This document shows, piece by piece, positions 1 through 6,451 of a stretch of 32,784 nt of DNA; position 1 is the first letter of the stretch, and each line of letters opens with the position of its first letter. The notes beneath the pieces are model-generated. The model saw only the letters and a list, made by a program, of their open reading frames with translations. It was not told the origin of the DNA and made no database searches. The DNA is taken from assembly GCA_037969585.1 (NCBI GenBank), contig JBBKXR010000242.1, positions 1 to 32,784 of the forward strand. Direction: 5' to 3'. Source of the DNA: JBBKXR01 sp037969585. Its GTDB lineage: Bacteria > Verrucomicrobiota > Verrucomicrobiia > Verrucomicrobiales > DEV007. The position numbers were made by a program, and so were the translations under genes.

Positions 1-310
1 CACGTTCCGCCTCACCGATCCTGCGCAGATAGTCAAAGGTGTAAATGCCCGTCTTGTGACCGTCACTGAAACTGAACTGAACCCCATAGCCGCCGACCGG
101 CACCCACGCCGTCACCGTAACTCCCGGAAACTCGGTCTGGTCGGTGCCGCCGTAAAGATTTCCAAAAAGGTCGCGCTCGCCCTGGTTCTCGGCGCTCGGT
201 GACAAAGCGCGCAGATTTTCCATCGGGTAAAAATCTTCGACGCCGTCGGTCCAGCGCAGGGCGACCGTATCGCCGATCAGTTGTATCTCGTCAGGTTTGA
301 CCATAGTCAT
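1..310 (-). CDS. DUF971 (gamma-butyrobetaine hydroxylase-like N-terminal) domain protein, 3' end outside window
   Basis: Reading the minus strand from the ATG at 310 gives 103 codons without a stop before the window edge. The translation has the hallmarks of the small DUF971 family: an early W-T-D-G turn, a P-M-E-N-L-R segment, and a C-terminal G-H-K-T-G-I-Y-T-F-D-Y-L-R block matching the family signature H-x-x-G-I-Y-x-F-x-Y-L-R. The cysteine pair common in the middle of many members is not evident here, where the segment reads LSPSAENQGERD. A second in-frame ATG at 304 is an alternative start. The family forms the zinc-binding N-terminal domain of gamma-butyrobetaine hydroxylases and also occurs alone in bacteria, where its role is not settled. 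It diverges from the MetE-like gene across 47 bp. Family identity is fairly firm; function is not claimed. Confidence 0.8.
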   Translation of the reverse strand, partial: MTMVKPDEIQLIGDTVALRWTDGVEDFYPMENLRALSPSAENQGERDLFGNLYGGTDQTEFPGVTVTAWVPVGGYGVQFSFSDGHKTGIYTFDYLRRIGEAER

Positions 311-357
311 CGTTTCATGGTAAGCGAAGCTTCGGCGACTCGCCACCAACAACGATC

Positions 358-1356
358 ATGATTCAAACTACCACCGTCGGTTCTTATTCACCCATCGACT
401 GGCTGGCCGCGCTGCCCAGCGAACAGGCCGTGCTCGATGCCACCGCCGTAGTCATCGGTACTCAGCGAAATGCCGGCATCGATCTGCCCACCGACGGCGA
501 ACTCTATCGCTTCGATGTCAACCATCCCGACACCAATGGCATGATCGAATACTTTACCGGCCAGATCGGCGGTATCGATTCGGCGGTCACGCTCAGCGAT
601 GCACAACGCTTCCGCGAGCGCTCCGATTTCGCCTGGCGACGCAAGCCGGCCGCCGTGGTCCGCGAAGCGCTCGGCGAAGGCACGCTCGATCTCTTCGGAG
701 CCTGCTCGCGCTCGGCATCGGTGGCTGGCGGCGATTTCAAATTCACCCTGACCAGCCCCTACATGCTGGCGCGCACCTTGCTCGACGATCACTACGGTGA
801 CTTCGACGCAATGACGCTGGCGATCGCCGATGTGCTTGCCGCGCAAGTCAGCGAGCTGCCGTGCGCCTGCGTTCAGATCGACGAAGCCAACGTGCCCGGC
901 AGTCCGGAAAATGCGCCAATCGCCGCCGAAGCCATCAATCGCATCCTCGACAAAGTCGCCGCCGGCACCCAAACCGCCGTGCACTTTTGCTTCGGCAACT
1001 ACGGCGGCCAGACCATCCAATCCGGCGAATGGGCAGCGTTGATCGAATTTCTCAACAGCCTGCGCGCCGATCACCTCGTGCTCGAACTCGCTCATCGCCC
1101 GGACGATGACCTGCACGCGCTCGCCGAGATCGATTCACGCATCCAGCTCGGCCTCGGTGTCATCGACATCAAGGTCAACCACGTCGAGTCGCCCGATGAG
1201 GTCGCCGCACGCATCGACAAAGCTGCCAGCGTGGTCGGTGCTGAACGCATCGCCTTCGTCCATCCCGACTGCGGATTCTGGATGCTGAAACGTTCCATCG
1301 CCGATCGCAAGATCGAGGCGCTGGTTCGCGGCCGCGATCTTTTTCAGAAATCTTGA
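358..1356 (+). CDS. Single-domain MetE-like (cobalamin-independent methionine synthase C-terminal) methyltransferase
   Basis: This 332-residue protein covers only the catalytic zinc barrel of the MetE/UROD superfamily; full-length MetE is about 750 residues and has a second N-terminal barrel. Zinc ligands are recognisable: His209 and Cys211 in V-H-F-C-F-G-N-Y, Glu243 in L-V-L-E-L-A-H, and Cys305 in H-P-D-C-G-F. An I-D-E-A block at residues 174-177 corresponds to the conserved substrate-side aspartate/glutamate. The N-terminus (TTTVGSYSP) resembles the start of the MetE barrel (TTTIGSFPQT). Family knowledge says such proteins transfer a methyl group to a zinc-bound thiol. The methyl donor (folate or methylcobamide) and the acceptor (homocysteine or another thiol) cannot be told from sequence. 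It is divergent from the DUF971 gene. The ATG start at 358 has no strong Shine-Dalgarno sequence. Confidence 0.85.
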   Translation: MIQTTTVGSYSPIDWLAALPSEQAVLDATAVVIGTQRNAGIDLPTDGELYRFDVNHPDTNGMIEYFTGQIGGIDSAVTLSDAQRFRERSDFAWRRKPAAVVREALGEGTLDLFGACSRSASVAGGDFKFTLTSPYMLARTLLDDHYGDFDAMTLAIADVLAAQVSELPCACVQIDEANVPGSPENAPIAAEAINRILDKVAAGTQTAVHFCFGNYGGQTIQSGEWAALIEFLNSLRADHLVLELAHRPDDDLHALAEIDSRIQLGLGVIDIKVNHVESPDEVAARIDKAASVVGAERIAFVHPDCGFWMLKRSIADRKIEALVRGRDLFQKS

Positions 1357-1394
1357 AAGCGACCGGCACTAACTTGACTAGATAGATAAATATT

Positions 1395-2570
1395 ATGGCA
1401 GTCTTTTCAACGACCACATCGCAAGGCTGGGGCAGCCGACTGAAGAACTCCTTCGGCGGAATCATCGTCGGGCTCATCCTGGTCGCCGGCGCCTTTATCG
1501 CCCTCTGGCTGAACGAAGGCCGATCCGTACGCCGCTATCAGGATTTGAAAGACGGTAAAGGCAACGTCGTCTCCATCAGCTCAGAAAAAATCGACGCTGC
1601 CAACGACGGAAAACTGGTCCATTTCAGCGGCAACACCGCTGCCGGCAGCACTCCGAGTGATGCAAAATTTGGTGTCGTTTCCGAGGGCGCGCTGAAACTG
1701 CGCCGCGACGTCGAGATGTATCAATGGAAAGAAAACACTTCCAGCAGCACCCGCAATAAGACCGGCGGAGGCTCCGAAACTACAAAGACCTACAGCTACG
1801 AAAAAGTCTGGTCCGGCGCTCTGATTGGCTCCGATTCCTTTAACCAGTCCGGACACGACAACCCCACCAAAATGGCGTTCGAGTCCACCACCGAAACCGG
1901 CAGCCCGATCACCGTCGGCGCGTTCACACTTTCGGATTCGTTGGTCGGACGACTCAACGATTTCGCCCCCCTGCCCCTCGCTTCACTCGAAGGCCTGACC
2001 GACGCGGCCACCGCAAATGCCAAGCTCCACGAGAGCGGCCTCTATCTAGGCGTAGATCCCGCCGTGCCCGCCATTGGCGATACACGAGTAACTTTCTCCA
2101 CCGTCCAACCCGGTGAGGTCAGCATCGTTTCCCAACAAAGCGGCCAGACGCTGATTCCGTATCAATCCAGGAATAACACCGTCGAGCTACTGCAATCCGG
2201 CATCCACGCCGCTGACGCGATGTTCGCTAAAGCCGAATCCGCTAACAAAGCGCTCACCTGGATCCTTCGCTTTGGCGGTTTCTTGGCCATGGGCTTCGGT
2301 TTCATTCTTCTGACCCGACCGATCACCGTCATCGCCGACGTGTTGCCCTTCGTCGGTAATATCGTCGGCGCCGGACTCGGCTTCATCATGTTCCTGCTCG
2401 CCGGCGTGCTGTCCTTCATCACCATCGCCATCGCCTGGATCACCTACCGCCCGCTCATCGGCATCAGCCTGTTGGTGGTCGCTGGATTCCTGACGTTCTT
2501 GATCATCAAGAAGACCCGCAGCACGTCACCGCAGGTGGCTGCTGCCGATGGCCCGCCACCGTTGGGGTGA
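1395..2570 (+). CDS. TMEM43 family membrane protein
   Basis: This 391-residue protein matches the TMEM43 (DUF1625) family, best known from the eukaryotic inner-nuclear-membrane/ER protein LUMA but widespread in bacteria. An N-terminal transmembrane helix at about residues 17-37 ends in W-L-N-E-G-R-S-V-R, the typical family start. The large soluble domain carries the blocks N-D-G-K-L-V-H-F-S-G and L-K-L-R-R-D-V-E-M-Y-Q-W-K-E. Several helices follow from about residue 289 to 378 (two clear long hydrophobic stretches plus one near the end), and a short polar tail closes the protein. This topology, with one N-terminal helix, a large loop and a C-terminal helix cluster, is that of the family. The bacterial function is unknown. 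It lies 38 bp after the methyltransferase on the same strand, which may be only adjacency. The start ATG at 1395 fits the hydrophobic N-terminus. Confidence 0.9.
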   Translation: MAVFSTTTSQGWGSRLKNSFGGIIVGLILVAGAFIALWLNEGRSVRRYQDLKDGKGNVVSISSEKIDAANDGKLVHFSGNTAAGSTPSDAKFGVVSEGALKLRRDVEMYQWKENTSSSTRNKTGGGSETTKTYSYEKVWSGALIGSDSFNQSGHDNPTKMAFESTTETGSPITVGAFTLSDSLVGRLNDFAPLPLASLEGLTDAATANAKLHESGLYLGVDPAVPAIGDTRVTFSTVQPGEVSIVSQQSGQTLIPYQSRNNTVELLQSGIHAADAMFAKAESANKALTWILRFGGFLAMGFGFILLTRPITVIADVLPFVGNIVGAGLGFIMFLLAGVLSFITIAIAWITYRPLIGISLLVVAGFLTFLIIKKTRSTSPQVAAADGPPPLG

Positions 2571-2580
2571 GATTTCAGCC

Positions 2581-2596
2581 CGCTCTTTAACGAGCG
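2581..2596. terminator. Short GC hairpin after the TMEM43 gene
   Basis: Arms CGCTC and GAGCG with loop TTTAAC begin 11 bp past the TMEM43 stop. There is no T-tract, so this is at best a weak terminator. The rest of the convergent spacer up to the protease gene (2597-2776) shows no gene. Confidence 0.25.
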
Positions 2597-2776
2597 TCCC
2601 CATGCGGCCCAGCCTGGAGCGCGAGCATCCCTACTCGCCCGTTGGTGACCATTCCCTTCATCAGGCTCTAGCGCAAAGATCAGCGAGATCCGTGAAAGCC
2701 TCAATATTTCAATTTTTGCAACCATTCAGTTTCCGGGAATATTATAGAATCCTTGGGCTGGTGGCACTATCTTTTG

Positions 2777-3511
2777 TCACGTCATTACAACGATCAGTGT
2801 GTTGCTGAGCCAGTGCACAAGAGTGACGAACCAGATACTTCGGTTGGTGTAAACGTAGATCCCTGCGAAAAGCAGCGCCGAGAAAAAGTAGGCTGGCAAT
2901 TTGCCTGGACCATACTGCAGATGGCACAAAGCGAAGACCGCTGAAGAGAGCAATACAGCCAGCACGGTAGAGTATCGCGACGACGGAATCAGTCGCTCTA
3001 GCCGTTGGATCAAATATGCTCGATAGAACAATTCCTCAGCAAACGCATAAACTGGAAAGATGAGTAAAAAGAAAGGCTTCGACACAGGATCTGTGATCAT
3101 CTTCGTCGTTTCATCAATCTCGGGAATGCTTCCCGACACCAGGTAGCTGATCCACGCGAAGGCGAATTCAGAAGCGAAGAAGCCTCCCAGAATCAACGGG
3201 AGCATCCACAGGAGGCGATTCCAAGGTCCCGGCCACGAAAGATTGAGTTCACGGATCCCGCCATTGATACAGAGAAAGATGACCGCCAACAGAGCAAGCA
3301 CCGGAGGGCTACTTTGCATTTTCTCCAACGAGAAGGAGGTCAGCACCCATGAGATTGGCAGTTCCATCTGAGCAACTTCAGCCCAAAAGAAAAGGCCACC
3401 AAAGATTGCGAACTCCACTGAGATTCGCCCCTTAGAAATTTTCACAGGAAGTACCAAAGGCGCGGCAATCGCAGCCCTCACCGGTGACTTTTCGTCAGTC
3501 TCCGTCTCCAT
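2777..3511 (-). CDS. CPBP family intramembrane glutamic endopeptidase (CAAX-protease/Abi)
   Basis: From the ATG at 3511 this is a 244-residue polytopic membrane protein with about six to seven hydrophobic segments. It shows the three CPBP motifs in order: E-E-L-F-Y-R (Glu159, Glu160, Arg164), F-A-L-C-H-L-Q-Y-G (His197), and L-V-H-W-L-S-N (His233, Asn237). These form the glutamate/histidine active site of the Rce1/CAAX-protease family, which cleaves membrane peptides or prenylated proteins. Bacterial members act in bacteriocin immunity, signalling or maturation, and the substrate here is unknown. Reading can extend to a TTG at 3520, but the ATG is the more likely start. It lies 124 bp downstream of the ATPase stop on the same strand, and base composition is somewhat more AT-rich than its neighbours, so recent acquisition is possible. 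Confidence 0.88.
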   Translation of the reverse strand: METETDEKSPVRAAIAAPLVLPVKISKGRISVEFAIFGGLFFWAEVAQMELPISWVLTSFSLEKMQSSPPVLALLAVIFLCINGGIRELNLSWPGPWNRLLWMLPLILGGFFASEFAFAWISYLVSGSIPEIDETTKMITDPVSKPFFLLIFPVYAFAEELFYRAYLIQRLERLIPSSRYSTVLAVLLSSAVFALCHLQYGPGKLPAYFFSALLFAGIYVYTNRSIWFVTLVHWLSNTLIVVMT

Positions 3512-3635
3512 CAAATGCAAATATAAACCTCAGTGGGAAACACCAAGAACAAACGTCGCGAGCCGCATTCACTTTTTCCAAGAAATACTATCAGCACCCC
3601 CCTCTTTACTACCAGCCCTCGTTCCAATTTATCGC

Positions 3636-5951
3636 TCACTCATCCCGCCCGAACAACAGTCGCAAGCTGTTCAGGCACACCAACACCGTGCTCCCCTCGT
3701 GCATCAACACGCCAACCGTCAGCGGCACGATGCCAAACAGAGACGCGCCGACCATCAGCACCACCGTGCCGAGTGAGATGGTCAGATTTTGCCGGATGAT
3801 CGCCCTCGCGCGACGACTGACCTTCCAAGCGGTGAGCAGTTTTTCGATGCGGTCTCTCATCAGCACGACGTCAGCCTGCTCCATCGCCGCATCGCTGCCG
3901 CGCCCCCCCATCGCAACCGACACGTAGGCCGCTGCCAAGCTCGGCGCGTCATTCACACCGTCGCCGACCATGGCGACCTTGTGACCTGATTTTGTCAGCG
4001 CATCGATGGCTTCGACTTTGTCCTCTGGATGCAGTCCCGCGCGCACTTCGTCGACGCCGAGTTTCTCCGCCACGGTTTCCGCTGCACTGCGCCGGTCGCC
4101 AGTCAGCATCAGGGTGCGAATGCCGGCATCCGACAGCGTTTTTAAAACCGCGGCACTCTCCTTGCGCACTTCGTCCTTGAGCAAGATCCGCCCGATAACA
4201 TCCTGATAAACCACCCAGACTTCGGAAAATTCCATCGGCGGTTCCGAGACCTCTGCGAGCCATTTATCAAACTCACCGGACTGCATCAGTTCGCGGCGAC
4301 CGAGGTAGCACACCTGCTCGTCGACTTTGCCACGAAGCCCCTGCCCGGTGATCGACTGAAACTCGCTCAGCTCGCGTGGAACCAACTCCTCCCGATGGCC
4401 ATAAGCGGTGATCGCACGCGCGATTGGGTGATTCGAATTCGCCTCCAGCGTCAGCGCAATTTCTGCGACGTCCTTTTCGCGACCCGCCGGAAAACTCTCA
4501 ACTTCGTGGACCATTAGCTCGCCCGTAGTCAGCGTCCCAGTCTTGTCGAGCGCGACGATGTCGACCTCCGCCAGTTTTTCGATCGCTGCGCCACCACGGA
4601 ACAAGACGCCCTTTTTCGCGCTCCACGCGATCGCCGCCAAAATCGCCGACGGGATGGACAGCACCAGAGCGCACGGACTGGCCACAACCAACAGAGTCAT
4701 CGCCCGATAGAACGCCGAAAAACTGCCGTCGGCCGGATCGGCAAAAGGTGAAATGCCGAACACCAGCCACCAGATCAAGAACATCGCCAGCGTCATGCCA
4801 AGCACGCCGTAGGTATAGCGCGTGCCAAATTTGTCGGTGAAACGCTGACTCGGTGCCCGCAGATGCTGCGCCCGCTGAATCAGATCGATGATCCGCTGCA
4901 GCGCACTCTCCGACGCCGCCCGGGTGACTTTTACCGTCGCCATGCCCCATAGATTCAGCGTGCCCGACGACACCTCGTCACCGACCGCCTTGTTAACGGG
5001 CACCGCCTCACCGGTCAGATTGGATTCATCGGCCGCCGTCTCGCCATCGATCAGCTCGCCGTCGACGGCAAAATTTTCATCCGGTCGCACCCGGATTCGA
5101 TCACCGGGCGACAACTCTCCGACCGGCACCATTTCCTCGCTGCCATCATCGCGCAAACGACGCGCCGTCTTCGGTGCCGCTCGGGTCAACGCATTGATCT
5201 CACGATGCGTGCGATGCAGCGCGTAGTGCTCGAGCGCACCCGACAGCGAAAACAAAAACAGCAGCAAGGCACCCTCGTTCCAATGCCCGATCGCGACCGC
5301 CCCGACCGCGACCGCCAGCATTAGGAAGTGAATGTCGAGCGACCCCTGTCGGATCTTTGCCCAGGCATCGATGGCCGCGTCCCAGGCTCCAGCGATGATC
5401 GCAATACTATAGAGCCCCAAGCTCACCCATCGGGGAATCGCCTCGATCGCACCGCAAACCCACGCCGCGATCAGCGCGAAACCGCAGACCCCCGCCTGCA
5501 CCGCAAGTGCTTTCCACTCCTCCTCGCTCTGCGCCTCGATCTCCTCCGGCTCGGGCCATTTGAACTCACGCCACTTCCACAGCGTTGGCGCGGTCGGACA
5601 GCTCGGTTTTTCAAAAAGCGTCTCGTTCGGCAACCGCCGCATGCGCACCGTGCCCAGATTCGCGCCCGCTCCGTTGCCAACCACGCTCAGCGTTTTTTCG
5701 TCGAGCGAACGCAACACCGCATCCAACCGCGCCCGCAACTTCGTCTCATCGACATTGCCCAGAGTCGCCAGCGACACCCGATGCGCCCCAGGCTGCACCA
5801 AAATCGCTTCCACCTCGCCCTCCCGATTGAGAAAATCGGTTAAGCGCTCAACCCATTCGGGAGCCGCCGGATTCGCCCCACCGTTCGGAAAATCCGCAGC
5901 AGCTGTGCTCGGGAGCGGTTCGGACGTTTGCTTATCGGGTTTTCCAGCCAT
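3636..5951 (-). CDS. P1B-4 type heavy-metal (Fe/Co/Zn-class) efflux P-type ATPase
   Basis: A 771-residue P-type ATPase with all core motifs: T-G-E-A-V-P-V (actuator), phosphorylation site D-K-T-G-T-L-T with Asp469, S-N-H-P-I-A-R (nucleotide domain His-Pro), and G-D-G-V-N-D at 663-668. The transmembrane metal site reads Ser-Pro-Cys at 425-427, not Cys-Pro-Cys, and the last helix has H-E-G-S-T at 751-755. SPC plus HEGGT-like is the signature of subgroup P1B-4 (CoaT, CtpD, PfeT), exporters of Co(II), Fe(II) and related ions, not copper. The N-terminus (about residues 1-110) looks like a degenerate HMA-type domain without CxxC. The frame opens at a TTG at 6005, but that start would overlap the palindrome at 6007-6021. 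The first ATG, at 5951, is therefore preferred, although its ribosome-binding site is weak. Iron or cobalt is the most likely substrate by family; the exact metal is inferred. Confidence 0.92.
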   Translation of the reverse strand: MAGKPDKQTSEPLPSTAAADFPNGGANPAAPEWVERLTDFLNREGEVEAILVQPGAHRVSLATLGNVDETKLRARLDAVLRSLDEKTLSVVGNGAGANLGTVRMRRLPNETLFEKPSCPTAPTLWKWREFKWPEPEEIEAQSEEEWKALAVQAGVCGFALIAAWVCGAIEAIPRWVSLGLYSIAIIAGAWDAAIDAWAKIRQGSLDIHFLMLAVAVGAVAIGHWNEGALLLFLFSLSGALEHYALHRTHREINALTRAAPKTARRLRDDGSEEMVPVGELSPGDRIRVRPDENFAVDGELIDGETAADESNLTGEAVPVNKAVGDEVSSGTLNLWGMATVKVTRAASESALQRIIDLIQRAQHLRAPSQRFTDKFGTRYTYGVLGMTLAMFLIWWLVFGISPFADPADGSFSAFYRAMTLLVVASPCALVLSIPSAILAAIAWSAKKGVLFRGGAAIEKLAEVDIVALDKTGTLTTGELMVHEVESFPAGREKDVAEIALTLEANSNHPIARAITAYGHREELVPRELSEFQSITGQGLRGKVDEQVCYLGRRELMQSGEFDKWLAEVSEPPMEFSEVWVVYQDVIGRILLKDEVRKESAAVLKTLSDAGIRTLMLTGDRRSAAETVAEKLGVDEVRAGLHPEDKVEAIDALTKSGHKVAMVGDGVNDAPSLAAAYVSVAMGGRGSDAAMEQADVVLMRDRIEKLLTAWKVSRRARAIIRQNLTISLGTVVLMVGASLFGIVPLTVGVLMHEGSTVLVCLNSLRLLFGRDE

Positions 5952-6006
5952 GTCACTATCGATCGTCGCGAGCCTCACCTCAGCCCCCAATAGACGCAAG
6001 ACCAAT

Positions 6007-6021
6007 TTAGAATAATTCTAA
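6007..6021. promoter_or_regulatory. PerR/Fur-type 7-1-7 operator candidate upstream of the P1B-4 ATPase
   Basis: TTAGAATAATTCTAA is a perfect inverted repeat of two 7-bp arms around one base. The published PerR box is TTATAATNATTATAA, so each arm differs at one symmetric position. The site ends 55 bp before the preferred ATPase start and contains a -10-like TAGAAT on the minus strand. Fur-family binding is inferred from symmetry and neighbour; no regulator gene lies in the window. Confidence 0.5.
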
Positions 6022-6451
6022 GTAATAGATTGGCACCCGATCTCAAATAAATATCGAGACACTGCTTCTACAGAAGCCAGGCACCGACCTGCAATTTATT
6101 ATTTTACCGGAAAATAATACTATCGATTCACTGCAGCCTTTGCCAGACAAGGCTTCCGTCAATTTTCATTCCCATTTAGGTAATCGTCTGCCGCGTGCTC
6201 CTACCTCCATTCTCATCCCGGTCCTTCAGCTACATCAAGACTCGCAGAAACCTCATACCGACAAATATTTTAGATTACTAAGATAAATATTGAAGGAATT
6301 TGGCTCGGAGCTTACTATTTGCTGTGATTTCTCTGGTTTAATCCAGTTTTTATAGATTTTTAACAAAGCGAGGGCATCCAAGGGCTTCGGTTGGTAGTCG
6401 GAATTTTCCGCCACTGCCCCGCAAGCAACGGACGGGGTCCTGACGCGTTCC
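6022..6451. other. Non-coding divergent spacer between ATPase and ftsK
   Basis: No convincing gene was found on either strand here. The stretch is distinctly more AT-rich than the surrounding genes. Besides the 9-5-9 palindrome it holds an AAATATT repeat at about 6263-6270 and 6285-6291, and a -10-like TATAGAT at 6351-6357 that could belong to an ftsK promoter. No small ORF with a convincing ribosome-binding site was seen. An unannotated small RNA cannot be excluded from sequence alone. Confidence 0.5.
6097..6119. promoter_or_regulatory. AT-rich perfect inverted repeat (9-5-9)
   Basis: The arms TATTATTTT and AAAATAATA are exact reverse complements around the 5-base centre ACCGG. The element lies about 145 bp upstream of the ATPase start and 330 bp upstream of ftsK. 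It has no T-tract in a terminator arrangement for either gene and could be an operator or a cruciform-prone spacer. The binding factor is unknown. Confidence 0.35.

Noticed and set aside
3636..5951. Copper-exporting ATPase (CopA) assignment
   Set aside because: The membrane motif is Ser-Pro-Cys, not Cys-Pro-Cys, there is no CxxC HMA domain, and the C-terminal HEGST motif points to P1B-4.
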